Shown here: one piece after another, positions 6,011 through 13,687 of the stretch
Layout of the letters: every line of letters begins with the position of its first letter
Position numbering within the stretch: the stretch's first letter is position 1
From: Gallionellaceae bacterium UBA6222
GTDB lineage: Bacteria; Pseudomonadota; Gammaproteobacteria; Burkholderiales; Gallionellaceae
NCBI GenBank assembly: GCA_002421915.1
Contig: DISA01000034.1
Location: forward strand, 1,082 to 20,294
Length of the DNA: 19,213 nucleotides
Reading direction: 5' to 3'
The notes under the pieces: model-generated
What the model saw: only the letters and a program-made list of their open reading frames with translations
Told to the model about the DNA's origin: nothing
Databases searched by the model: none
Program-made: the position numbers and the translations under genes

Positions 6011-6754
6011 ATGGCTTCCCCGGTCACCCTTTCCGCGCAGCATCTCACCCGCTTCCACGGCAGACAGTGCGCGGTGAACGATGTGTCGTTCGTGCTGCGG
6101 CGCGGCGAAGTGCTGGGGCTGCTGGGGCACAACGGCGCCGGAAAAAGCACCACGCTGCAAATGCTGGCCGGCGCGCTGCCACCCAGCACGGGCATGGTTG
6201 AAATCTGTGATATCAGCCTGGCACGGCGCCCGGATCTGGCCAAAGCGTGCCTCGGCTATCTGCCGGAACAACCGCCGTTGTACCGCGACATGCGGGTGGA
6301 TGATTATCTGCGCTTCGCCGCCCGTCTGCACCGCGTCACCCCCGCCCGTTTGGCTGAACAATTGCAACTCGCAAAGCAACGTTGCGGCCTGCTCGACCAC
6401 GGCCGCCGGCTTATTGGCACCCTGTCCAAGGGCTACCAGCAGCGCGTTGGTATCGCACAGGCAATCATCCATCAGCCTACCGTGGTGATTCTGGATGAGC
6501 CGACGGTCGGACTCGATCCGGCACAACTCCGCGAAATTCGCGATCTCATCCGCACCCTCGGCATCGACGGCAGCGTAATCCTGTCCACCCATCTGCTGCA
6601 TGAAGTGGAACAAGTGTGTGACCGCGCCGTAATCCTGCGCGAGGGCAAGCTGATTTTTGACGGCAGCATCGACGACCTGCGCCAACACTGCGATATCGAA
6701 TCGAGCTTCCTGCAACTCACCGCGGAGCGGCCCCGGGAGGCCGCACTGCCATGA
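6011..6754 (+). CDS. ABC transporter ATP-binding protein (GldA/CcmA type)
   Basis: The 247-residue protein is a complete ABC ATPase: Walker A GHNGAGKST (39-47), signature LSKGYQQR (138-145), Walker B VVILDEP (158-164) and H-switch STH with H194. FLPEQPPLY-like spacing (here YLPEQPPLYRDM) contains the Q-loop region of the ABC-2 export subfamily. It should power the membrane protein encoded next. The ATG at 6011 opens the domain at the usual place (MASPVTLSAQHLTRF). A frame-open ATG at 5948 lies over the predicted promoter and is rejected. No Shine-Dalgarno sequence is visible before 6011. The stop overlaps the permease start as ATGA. Substrate not determinable from sequence. Confidence 0.93.
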   Translation: MASPVTLSAQHLTRFHGRQCAVNDVSFVLRRGEVLGLLGHNGAGKSTTLQMLAGALPPSTGMVEICDISLARRPDLAKACLGYLPEQPPLYRDMRVDDYLRFAARLHRVTPARLAEQLQLAKQRCGLLDHGRRLIGTLSKGYQQRVGIAQAIIHQPTVVILDEPTVGLDPAQLREIRDLIRTLGIDGSVILSTHLLHEVEQVCDRAVILREGKLIFDGSIDDLRQHCDIESSFLQLTAERPREAALP

Positions 6755-7479
6755 TCCTCACCCTCGCCCGCAAGGAATTGCGCAGCCTGTTCGCCGCGCC
6801 GTCCACCTGGTGGATGCTGGCGTTACTGCAATTCATCGTCGCCTGGTTCTGGCTGGCGCGTGTGGACGACTACCTGCAAGTGCAGGCGCAACTGGCACAG
6901 ATGGAAAGCGCTCCGGGCGCGACCATCGCCATCGCTGCGCCCCTGGTGAATGTGCTGGCAATCATGCTGATGATGTTGATCCCACTGTTCAGCATGCGCC
7001 TGATCGCCGAGGAGCATCGCAATCAGACCTGGCTCCTGCTGGCCGCCGCGCCGATCTCACCCGCCCACATCGTGCTGGGGAAATTTCTGGGGTTGCTGGC
7101 CATGCTCTCGCTCATCATCGTCGCCACCGGACTGATGATGCTGACACTGTGGCTGGGCACGCCCGCCGACCCCGGCCTGATCGCGAGCAACCTGCTCGGC
7201 GTGTGGCTGCTGGCCGCCAGCTACGCGGCACTGGGTTTGTATTTCTCGGCCATCACCCGCCAGCCCGTGGTTGCCGCCTTTGCCGCCCTCTCCGTATCGT
7301 TCGGCCTGTGGCTGGTGGAGTTGGGCGGTGGGGCACTACGGGCGCTGTCACCCAATCTGCATTTCCAGAACATGAATGCCGGCCTCGTCAGCAGTGTTGA
7401 TCTCTGTTATTTCGCGCTGTTCATCACCGCATTCCTGCTGCTGGCCATCCACCATCTGCGGCGGGAACTGGAAGGCTGA
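6751..7479 (+). CDS. ABC-2 type permease subunit (GldF-like)
   Basis: The 242-residue integral membrane protein has a short cytoplasmic N-terminus, ILTLARKELRSLFAAP, typical of ABC-2 permeases in which an amphipathic segment precedes the first helix. About six hydrophobic segments follow, near residues 20-38, 58-85, 107-130, 143-163, 166-188 and 212-235. The motif RLIAEEHRNQTWLLLAAAPIS between helices 2 and 3 matches the coupling loop seen in GldF/NosY-type permeases. Its ATG overlaps the ATPase stop by 4 bp, and the GldG-like gene starts 2 bp after its own stop, so the three form one operon. Cargo unknown. Confidence 0.9.
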   Translation: MILTLARKELRSLFAAPSTWWMLALLQFIVAWFWLARVDDYLQVQAQLAQMESAPGATIAIAAPLVNVLAIMLMMLIPLFSMRLIAEEHRNQTWLLLAAAPISPAHIVLGKFLGLLAMLSLIIVATGLMMLTLWLGTPADPGLIASNLLGVWLLAASYAALGLYFSAITRQPVVAAFAALSVSFGLWLVELGGGALRALSPNLHFQNMNAGLVSSVDLCYFALFITAFLLLAIHHLRRELEG

Positions 7480-7481
7480 CG

Positions 7482-8798
7482 ATGCAGCACCGCACTCTGC
7501 ACTCTTCCCTTTTTTTACTGATGCTGCTGGCCGCGGTCATCGGCCTCTACCAACTCGCCGCGCGTTTTCCGGTGCAGTGGGATGTAACCCGCAATGCGCT
7601 GAACAGCCTGTCTCCCGCCAGCGTGCAAGTATTGGCGCAACTGGAGGGACCGCTGACCATCACTGTGTATGCCACCGGCCTGGACACACAACAGGGCGAT
7701 GTGCGCAAACTGGTCAGCGAATTCATCGCGCTGTATCAGCGCTACAAATCCGACCTCCATCTTGTTTTTGTTGATCCGGTCAAGCAACCGGAGGCGACGC
7801 GCCAATCCGGCATCCGTGGCAACGGCGAGATGGTGGTGGAATTCGGCGGGCGGCGCGAACACCTCACCACCCTCAATGAGCAGATCCTGACCAGCGCCCT
7901 GTTGCGCTTGGCGCGCGGCAAAGAACAGATGATGATGTACCTCAGCGGTCACGGCGAGCGCAAGCTCGACGGCGCGGCCAACCATGACCTCGGCGAATTC
8001 GGCAAACGCCTGCAACAGAACGGCTACCGCATCGCGCCGCTCAGTCTGGCCATCGCGCCGGAAGTGCCGGACAACATCGGCGTGCTGGTTGTCACCCAGC
8101 CGCAAACAAAACTGTTCCCCGGTGAAATCGCCAAATTGCTGCGCCATATCGAACGTGGCGGCAACCTGCTGTGGCTGCTGGATGCAGAGCCGATGCGCGG
8201 CCTCGATGCACTGGCCGAGGCATTGGGGCTCGTGCTGACCCCGGGCATCGTGATCGACCCCGCCGCGCAGGAAATGAACGCCCCGCGCGACTGGGCGCTG
8301 GGCACCGGTTATCCGCCGCATCCAGTCACCCGCGATTTTGATCTGATCACCGTGTTCCCTTATGCGCGCGCGCTGGACATGGAAGTCGATTCGCCGTGGG
8401 AGCGGCACATCCTGGTCGAAGGCGCGCTCAACGGCTGGATCAGTCCGCAACGCGGCACCCGCTTCGATCCGCGGCGCGACATCGCCGGCCCGGTCACGCT
8501 GGCACTCAGCCTGCAACGGCAAGCGGGAGAACGCGAGCAGCGCATCGTGGTAGTCGGCAGCGGCTCATTCCTTGCCAACGCCTATTCCGGCAACGGTGGC
8601 AACCTCGACCTCGGCGTCAACATGCTGAACTGGCTGGCCGGGGAAGAACGCCTCATCAGCATCATCCCGCCGACCGCGCTGGACGGCAAACTCATCCTGA
8701 GCCGGCACCAACTCACGGCATTGAGCCTGATTCTGCTGGTGGGGTTACCTTTGTTGTTGATCGCCATTGGCACGGGGTTATGGTGGCGCAGAAGATAA
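7482..8798 (+). CDS. GldG-family ABC-associated protein
   Basis: The 438-residue protein has an N-terminal membrane anchor (about 9-27), a large periplasmic region and a C-terminal membrane helix (about 412-434) ending in WWRRR, the layout of GldG/ABC_transp_aux proteins. Family-like segments are RFPVQWDVTRNALNSLSP after the anchor, ITVYATG, YLSGHGERKL, VLVVTQPQTKLFPGEI and ERGGNLLWLLDAEP. The last three resemble a Rossmann-like receiver that has lost clear catalytic residues. In Bacteroidetes GldFGA supports gliding; in proteobacteria the role of this module is not known to me. It begins 2 bp after the permease stop. The DUF4340 gene that often follows GldG is not here; mutM is next. Confidence 0.87.
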   Translation: MQHRTLHSSLFLLMLLAAVIGLYQLAARFPVQWDVTRNALNSLSPASVQVLAQLEGPLTITVYATGLDTQQGDVRKLVSEFIALYQRYKSDLHLVFVDPVKQPEATRQSGIRGNGEMVVEFGGRREHLTTLNEQILTSALLRLARGKEQMMMYLSGHGERKLDGAANHDLGEFGKRLQQNGYRIAPLSLAIAPEVPDNIGVLVVTQPQTKLFPGEIAKLLRHIERGGNLLWLLDAEPMRGLDALAEALGLVLTPGIVIDPAAQEMNAPRDWALGTGYPPHPVTRDFDLITVFPYARALDMEVDSPWERHILVEGALNGWISPQRGTRFDPRRDIAGPVTLALSLQRQAGEREQRIVVVGSGSFLANAYSGNGGNLDLGVNMLNWLAGEERLISIIPPTALDGKLILSRHQLTALSLILLVGLPLLLIAIGTGLWWRRR

Positions 8799-8861
8799 AA
8801 TGCATTTCGCTTGTCCCGTACCCCTATCTATCTCCGCATGATTCATTACGACTGACACGAG

Positions 8862-9677
8862 ATGCCTGAACTGCCCGAAGTCGAAATCACCCTGCGCGGC
8901 ATCCGCCCGCACCTGCAACATCGGCGTGTCAGCAACGTCATCATCCGCAACGCCAACTTGCGCTGGCCGATCCCGCCCGCGCTGCCAAAACTGCTGCACG
9001 GACAGACCATCCGCGGCGTGCGGCGGCGCGCCAAATACCTGCTCATCGCGTTCGATCAGGGCACGCTGATTCTCCACTTGGGTATGAGCGGGAGCCTGCG
9101 CATCCTGGCGCACGGCATGCCGCCGCAGAAGCACGATCACTTTGACCTCTTGCTGGACGACGGACAGTTGCTGCGCCTGCGCGATCCGCGCCGTTTTGGC
9201 GCCGTGTTATGGCATCAAGGTGATGGGTCCGGGCATCCATTGCTGGCAAACATGGGGCCGGAGCCGCTCGAAACGGAATTCGATGCGGAGTATCTGTATC
9301 GCGCCACCCGCGCGCGCAACACGGCGGTCAAGCTGGCGCTGATGGACAATCATCTGGTGGTCGGCGTGGGCAACATTTACGCCAATGAATCCCTGTTCCG
9401 TGCCGGCATCCGCCCGCAACGGATTGCCCACAAATTGACGCGGCCGCGCAGCGCGGCGCTGGTGCAGGCGATTCGGGAAGTGCTGCGCGAAGCGATCGAG
9501 CTGGGCGGCAGCACCCTGCGCGACTTCGTCCACAGCGACGGTTCCAGCGGCTACTTCCAGCAGCATTATTTTGTCTATGGCCGGACGGGCGAACCGTGCC
9601 GCCGCTGCGGCACGACGATCAAGCGCATCGTGCAGGGACAGCGCGCCAGTTTCTACTGCCCGCACTGCCAATCCTGA
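8862..9677 (+). CDS. mutM: Formamidopyrimidine-DNA glycosylase (MutM/Fpg)
   Basis: This bifunctional glycosylase/AP lyase removes 8-oxoguanine and formamidopyrimidines. All key parts are present in 271 residues. The N-terminal MPELPEVE carries the nucleophile P2 (after Met removal) and E3. The beta-sandwich lysine lies in RRRAKYLL. The H2TH region includes DNHLVVGVGNIYANESLFRAGI, and the C-terminal zinc finger has C246, C249, C266 and C269 with the DNA-contacting Arg in QGQRASFYCPHC. The ATG is fixed by the required MPELPEVE start. A 63-bp gap separates it from the ABC cassette; coaBC follows after 23 bp, so mutM-coaBC-dut may be one transcript. Confidence 0.98.
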   Translation: MPELPEVEITLRGIRPHLQHRRVSNVIIRNANLRWPIPPALPKLLHGQTIRGVRRRAKYLLIAFDQGTLILHLGMSGSLRILAHGMPPQKHDHFDLLLDDGQLLRLRDPRRFGAVLWHQGDGSGHPLLANMGPEPLETEFDAEYLYRATRARNTAVKLALMDNHLVVGVGNIYANESLFRAGIRPQRIAHKLTRPRSAALVQAIREVLREAIELGGSTLRDFVHSDGSSGYFQQHYFVYGRTGEPCRRCGTTIKRIVQGQRASFYCPHCQS

Positions 9678-9700
9678 TCTTTCTTGTTAAGATACGAGCC

Positions 9701-10927
9701 ATGAATCCTTCCAAACACATCGTGCTCGGCATCACCGGCGGCATCGCCGCCTACAAGGCGGCCGAGCTGGCGCGCCTGCTGCTGAAGCAGGGCATCGATG
9801 TGCAGGTGGCGATGACGGAAGCCGCCACCCACTTCATCACACCCGCCACGATGCAGGCACTGACCGCCCATCCGGTACTGCTCGACCAATGGCAGGATGC
9901 GCAGGGTATGGCACACATCCAGTCCAGCCGCAGTGCCGATGCCATCGTGATCGCACCGGCCACCGCCGATTTCATCGCCAAACTGGCAAACGGCCAGGCC
10001 GACGATCTGCTCTCCGCGCTGTGTCTGGCGCGCGATTGCCCGTTGCTGGTCGCCCCGGCGATGAATAAACAGATGTGGTCGAACGCTGCCACCCGGCGCA
10101 ATGTGCAACGGCTGGCAACGGACGGTGTGACCCTGCTCGGGCCGGACAGCGGCGTGCAGGCGTGCGGCGAGGAAGGCATGGGACGGATGCGGGAAGCGGC
10201 AGAATTGGCGCGGGATATTTCCGACTTCCTGGATAGCGGACAGACACAAGTGGATGTCGGACTGAAGTCCGACCTACAAAACCTGCAGGGCATAAAAATA
10301 CTCATCACCGCCGGCCCCACCTATGAAGCAATCGATGCAGTGCGCGGCATCACCAATCGCAGCAGCGGCAAGATGGGTTATGCGGTGGCACAGGCGGCGC
10401 TGGAGAGAGGTGCCGAGGTCACACTGGTCTCCGGGCCGGTGGCGTTGACGCCACCCTTCGGCGCCAAGGTGATCAACGTGGTCAGCGCCGACGAGATGTT
10501 CGAGGCGGTCAAACGGAAAGTGGCGCAGGCTGATATCTTCATTGGCGTGGCGGCGGTGGCCGATTACCGCGTGGCGCAAACAAGCCCGCAGAAGATCAAG
10601 AAGGAAGATGCCGCACTGACGCTGCAACTCGTCCCCAACCCGGATATTCTGGCCTACGTTGCTGCCCTGCCGCATCCCCCGTTCTGCGTGGGCTTTGCCG
10701 CCGAGAGCGAGAAACTGCGCGAGCATGCTACCGCCAAGCGCAAAAAAAAGAATATTCCGCTGCTGGCCGCCAATCTGGCACAGGACACCATTGGCAGCGA
10801 CGAGAATGAATTGCTGCTGTTCGACGATGCGGGCGAACACCGCCTGCCGCGTGCGGACAAGCTTACTGTGGCGCGCACCCTGTTGCAGTATGTCGCCGGG
10901 CTTTACAGGAAAGGAAAAGTAGAATGA
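9701..10927 (+). CDS. coaBC: Bifunctional phosphopantothenoylcysteine decarboxylase/phosphopantothenate-cysteine ligase
   Basis: This enzyme performs two consecutive steps of coenzyme A synthesis. The 408 residues hold an N-terminal flavoprotein CoaC domain: GITGGIAAYKAAELARLL, active-site H72 in MAHIQSS, IAPATADFIAKLANGQADDLL, PAMNKQMW and the cysteine in GVQACGEEGMGRM. The C-terminal CoaB domain shows ILITAGPTYEAID, ITNRSSGKMGYAVA, VAAVADYRV, the basic KRKKKNIPLLAAN and GSDENELLLFD. Residues 186-193 (VGLKSDLQ), in the linker between domains, are encoded by a REP-like palindrome, an unusual in-frame insertion. The ATG at 9701 gives the standard start; the upstream open frame is mutM. The stop overlaps dut as ATGA. 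Confidence 0.97.
   Translation: MNPSKHIVLGITGGIAAYKAAELARLLLKQGIDVQVAMTEAATHFITPATMQALTAHPVLLDQWQDAQGMAHIQSSRSADAIVIAPATADFIAKLANGQADDLLSALCLARDCPLLVAPAMNKQMWSNAATRRNVQRLATDGVTLLGPDSGVQACGEEGMGRMREAAELARDISDFLDSGQTQVDVGLKSDLQNLQGIKILITAGPTYEAIDAVRGITNRSSGKMGYAVAQAALERGAEVTLVSGPVALTPPFGAKVINVVSADEMFEAVKRKVAQADIFIGVAAVADYRVAQTSPQKIKKEDAALTLQLVPNPDILAYVAALPHPPFCVGFAAESEKLREHATAKRKKKNIPLLAANLAQDTIGSDENELLLFDDAGEHRLPRADKLTVARTLLQYVAGLYRKGKVE
10256..10277 (-). repeat. REP-like palindrome inside coaBC
   Basis: GTCGGACTGAAGTCCGAC (10256-10273) followed by CTAC is a near-identical copy of the palindromes at 237-289. It differs by one base pair of the stem, changed on both arms (G-C to A-T), so the palindrome is kept. 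Read on the minus strand it has the same GTAGGTCGG head as the left copy, and the similarity extends a few bases on both sides. It is in frame and lies between the CoaC and CoaB domains. Confidence 0.8.
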
Positions 10928-11373
10928 AAAAAGTGGATGTCAAAGTGCTCGATCCGCGGCTGCACGATCACCCGCCCGGATATGCCACACCCGGTTCCGC
11001 GGGAATCGACCTGCGTGCCTGCATCGATGGCTGCATGACCATCCGCCCCGGACAGTGCGAACTAATCCCCAGCGGTATCGCCCTGCATCTGAACAATCCG
11101 AACTTTGCGGCGATGATCCTGCCGCGTTCCGGCCTCGGCCACAAACACGGCATTGTGCTGGGGAATCTGGTCGGTTTGATCGACTCCGACTATCAGGGGC
11201 AGATATTCATTTCGGTGTGGAACCGTGGACAGCATCCGTTTGAATTGATGCCGCTGGAACGGATCGCGCAACTGGTGGTGGTTCCCGTGGCACAGGTGCA
11301 GTTCAACATCGTGGAGGAATTCCCGATGAGCCAGCGCGGCAGCGGCGGCTTCGGCAGCACCGGCAAGCATTGA
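10924..11373 (+). CDS. dut: Deoxyuridine 5'-triphosphate nucleotidohydrolase (dUTPase)
   Basis: This homotrimeric enzyme hydrolyses dUTP to dUMP, keeping uracil out of DNA and supplying thymidylate synthesis. The 149 residues carry all five motifs in order: PGSAGIDLRA, LPRSGLGHKHG, GLIDSDYQGQI with the catalytic Asp, RIAQLVVVPV, and the C-terminal RGSGGFGSTGKH arm that closes over the nucleotide. Length matches the E. coli type (about 150). It overlaps the coaBC stop by 4 bp (ATGA), the usual coaBC-dut pairing, and is followed by a bidirectional terminator. Confidence 0.98.
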   Translation: MKKVDVKVLDPRLHDHPPGYATPGSAGIDLRACIDGCMTIRPGQCELIPSGIALHLNNPNFAAMILPRSGLGHKHGIVLGNLVGLIDSDYQGQIFISVWNRGQHPFELMPLERIAQLVVVPVAQVQFNIVEEFPMSQRGSGGFGSTGKH

Positions 11374-11388
11374 ATTCCATTTCCCAAT

Positions 11389-11417
11389 AAAAATGCCGCG
11401 CACTGCGCGGCATTTTT
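11389..11417. terminator. Bidirectional rho-independent terminator
   Basis: ATGCCGCGC (11393-11401) and GCGCGGCAT (11405-11413) form a perfect 9-bp stem with a 3-nt loop. It is flanked by four A on the left and four T on the right, so it can end transcription from dut (plus) and from the convergent lipoprotein gene (minus). It sits 16 bp after dut and 15 bp before the opposing stop codon. Confidence 0.9.
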
Positions 11418-11431
11418 CCATTCCCTAAACG

Positions 11432-12373
11432 TTACTTGCGCAACTTCATTTCCAGTTCAGTACGATCTTCGCTGCGTACCGACACTTTTTCCGCGATGGG
11501 TTGATAGCCTTCCAGTTCAAGCCTGACTGGATAGATGCCCGGTGCCAAGTCAATCCGCAGTGGTGTCAGCCCGTAATACACTTCATCCACATAGGCTTTG
11601 GCACGGTTCGGAATGGAATTCAGCAACAGCGTTCCCTTTGCTACTGCGGCAGGAACGGTTGCGGGAGGTAAAGATGCCGCCGGCATGGCCGTGGAATGGA
11701 TCGTTACTCCTTGTACCGGTTTTACCGCCGCATTCAGCCCGAACAAATCGGGGCGGGTTGCCATCAGCACCGACAGCAAGGATTCGCCGGTTTTGGCGGA
11801 AACAACCTGCAATCCGTGGCGCAGGAAATCGGCCACATCCTGCTTGTTGTTGCCGGATGTACCGGCATAACGATCTTTCTTCTCCGCCACCATACCAGAC
11901 CAGATCACCTTGCCACTGGCGACCTCGGTCAGGGTCGATTCGATCACGATATTCAGGTAATCGCGTTCCCTGATATCGACACTCAAAGTCTTGATCGATC
12001 CGGTCAGTTGGAACTGTGCATTTTTTGCATCTGGTGCCAGCACCTGCAGGCCGGTGTCGCCCAGTTGTTTTTGCATGATCTCACCCACCAGCTTGGCCAC
12101 TTCGCGATCCAGCATGATCTGCTTGCCGCTCATGCCCATGACGCGTGTCGCCAGAATGCCGACTTGGCGCGAATCGATCCCGCTACGGCTATCGGTGTAG
12201 GGTGCAATGCGCACGGTCACCGGGTATTTTTCCTCGCGCGCACCAGGCGACGGCTTGTCTGGCACGTTGACATGCAACTCATTTCCCGGCTCAAAAGAGG
12301 CGCCTATGCCGGCGCAACCGGCAAGGGTACCTATCAGCACCAACGGCGCAAGAACGAAACGGAATAACTGCAT
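11432..12373 (-). CDS. PEGA-domain lipoprotein of unknown function
   Basis: The 313-residue product has a signal peptide with lipobox LAGC (Cys20). A central domain (about 48-215) contains TVRIAPYTDSRSGIDSRQVG, KLVGEIMQKQLGDTGLQV and a strand-rich SIKTLSVDIRERDYLNIVIESTL. This general style resembles YajG-like or LpoB/CsgG-type periplasmic lipoproteins, but I cannot assign it to one. An Ala/Pro-rich linker (about 230-246) leads to a C-terminal PEGA domain (about 247-313) with SIPNRAKAYVDEVYYGLTP and APGIYPVRLELEGY, a surface-associated beta fold. The ATG at 12373 begins the signal peptide and has GGAG 9 nt upstream; starts at 12379 and 12388 are less likely. It follows the CBS gene by 51 bp and may be co-transcribed. 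Confidence 0.82.
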   Translation of the reverse strand: MQLFRFVLAPLVLIGTLAGCAGIGASFEPGNELHVNVPDKPSPGAREEKYPVTVRIAPYTDSRSGIDSRQVGILATRVMGMSGKQIMLDREVAKLVGEIMQKQLGDTGLQVLAPDAKNAQFQLTGSIKTLSVDIRERDYLNIVIESTLTEVASGKVIWSGMVAEKKDRYAGTSGNNKQDVADFLRHGLQVVSAKTGESLLSVLMATRPDLFGLNAAVKPVQGVTIHSTAMPAASLPPATVPAAVAKGTLLLNSIPNRAKAYVDEVYYGLTPLRIDLAPGIYPVRLELEGYQPIAEKVSVRSEDRTELEMKLRK

Positions 12374-12424
12374 ATGTATCATCTCCATTGGGTGAATCGG
12401 ATCGTACGTTCTGTCTGCAGGCGT

Positions 12425-13027
12425 TTATTCTCTACCGCGCGCAATCGCTGCCTCAATCTCGGCAAAGGTATGCGCAATCTCGAAACTTTGCGCCTGTGCA
12501 CCGAGCTGGCGCCCGATCTGGGTGGCGGAAAAGATCCCGCACACCAACTGACAGCCATCCGGCATGGTGGCCGCCACCAACCCGTGTTGGCGATGTGCAT
12601 TCTTCAGGGTCGCCACGATGGAGCCAATCTTTGCTTTTTTGACATCCTCAATATCCATAACTTCCAGTTCGGACTGCGGTGTCATGATGTCGCGCACCAG
12701 AATGTCGGCATGGGTACCGCCCATCTGCTGCAAAAAACGCATGGGTTTCTCGCCCAGAATATCGGTGGCGGTAATAATGCCGGCCACCTGCTCATCTTCG
12801 TCCAGCACCAGCAATAAACGCACACCATACTTGATCATCTTGGCATTCGCCTTGTTCATCGGAGTTACGGCACGCACGCTGACTACCGATACCTTGGTCA
12901 GATCCGTCATCGCATCTGTCGCGGGGCTGCTCAACTTGATACGCGGCGGCAGGGATTGTGACGGCCGCACGAAAGACGAGCATGTTTTCAGTGGTGCGGA
13001 TACCAGTGCGCTGTATTCGGTGATCAT
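12425..13027 (-). CDS. Stand-alone CBS-domain pair protein
   Basis: The 200-residue soluble protein contains two CBS motifs and no attached enzyme or transporter domain. The first spans about residues 35-92 (KLSSPATDAMTDL, then YGVRLLLVLDEDEQVAGIITATDIL). The second spans about 110-175 (LVRDIMTPQSELEVMD, then HGLVAATMPDGCQLVCGIFSATQIG). CBS pairs bind adenosine nucleotides or related ligands and usually sense energy state. The N-terminal 30 residues are a variable extension. The ATG at 13027 has AGGAG 5 nt upstream, which rules out the longer frame reaching 13123 inside rppH. It sits 19 bp after rppH and 51 bp before the PEGA lipoprotein gene. Ligand and target unknown. Confidence 0.88.
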   Translation of the reverse strand: MITEYSALVSAPLKTCSSFVRPSQSLPPRIKLSSPATDAMTDLTKVSVVSVRAVTPMNKANAKMIKYGVRLLLVLDEDEQVAGIITATDILGEKPMRFLQQMGGTHADILVRDIMTPQSELEVMDIEDVKKAKIGSIVATLKNAHRQHGLVAATMPDGCQLVCGIFSATQIGRQLGAQAQSFEIAHTFAEIEAAIARGRE

Positions 13028-13046
13028 ATTTTCTCCTGATTGATGT

Positions 13047-13568
13047 TCAACTGATATCACTGCATGGATGGTGAAGTTGCGTCTGCTGTCCGCGCAAGGC
13101 GGGCAGGTAACGCACCAATTCATTCAAGGCCATCCGATATACCTCACGCTTAAATTCGATCACCGAATCCAGTTCCACCCAGTAATCGCACCAGCGCCAG
13201 GCATCAAACTCCGGGTGTTCCGATGCGCGCAGGCAGACATCGCAATCGTGCCCCGTCAGCCGCAACAGAAACCAGATCTGCTTTTGCCCCTTGAAATGTG
13301 AGCGCGACTCGCGCTTGCCCCAACTCTGCGGCACATCGTAACGCATCCAGTCACGGGTGCGCCCCAGAATCTCGATATGACAGGCACGCAAACCGACTTC
13401 TTCGTGCAGTTCGCGGTACATGGCCTGCTCCGGCGTCTCACCGTGCTGGATCCCGCCCTGCGGAAACTGCCACGCGTCCTGCCTGATGCGCTTGCCCCAA
13501 AATACCTGATTCTTTGCATTGGTCAGAACGATGCCGACATTCGGGCGATAACCTTCTCGGTCTATCAT
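13047..13568 (-). CDS. rppH: RNA pyrophosphohydrolase (Nudix)
   Basis: RppH removes pyrophosphate from the 5' triphosphate end of mRNA, which lets RNase E begin decay. The 173-residue protein opens MIDREGYRPNVGIVL, diagnostic of the RppH branch. It carries a complete Nudix box at 38-60 with G38, E44, R52, E53, E56, E57 and G59. FPQGGI, SHFKGQKQIWFLL and EFDAWRWCDYW also match the family. The ATG at 13568 is preferred to 13580 because it aligns with that family start and has GGGG about 6 nt upstream. It is divergent from proS across 119 bp, a common betaproteobacterial arrangement, and probably leads the operon with the CBS protein. Confidence 0.96.
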   Translation of the reverse strand: MIDREGYRPNVGIVLTNAKNQVFWGKRIRQDAWQFPQGGIQHGETPEQAMYRELHEEVGLRACHIEILGRTRDWMRYDVPQSWGKRESRSHFKGQKQIWFLLRLTGHDCDVCLRASEHPEFDAWRWCDYWVELDSVIEFKREVYRMALNELVRYLPALRGQQTQLHHPCSDIS

Positions 13569-13648
13569 GATTCGCCCCATCCATTTTTAACGGCGTGGAT
13601 TGTTCCACATTTCGCCCCGGGTGGAAAGACGGAAGGCTGGTCTTACAG

Positions 13649-13654
13649 TAGAAT
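13649..13654 (+). promoter_or_regulatory. Possible -10 box for proS
   Basis: TAGAAT lies 34 bp before the proS start, followed by the C/G-rich bases often found just downstream of betaproteobacterial -10 boxes. No good -35 hexamer is found at 16-18 bp, so support is limited. Confidence 0.35.
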
Positions 13655-13687
13655 CGCGCCCTCCAACCAGCACAATGAGCACCAAAC

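Noticed and set aside
7515..8522. 335-codon minus-strand frame over the GldG-like gene
   Set aside because: Antisense shadow within a clear three-gene operon; no domain or ribosome-binding site.
13028..13123. N-terminal extension of the CBS-protein frame into rppH
   Set aside because: The ATG at 13027 has a near-ideal AGGAG; the extra 32 codons overlap the end of rppH.
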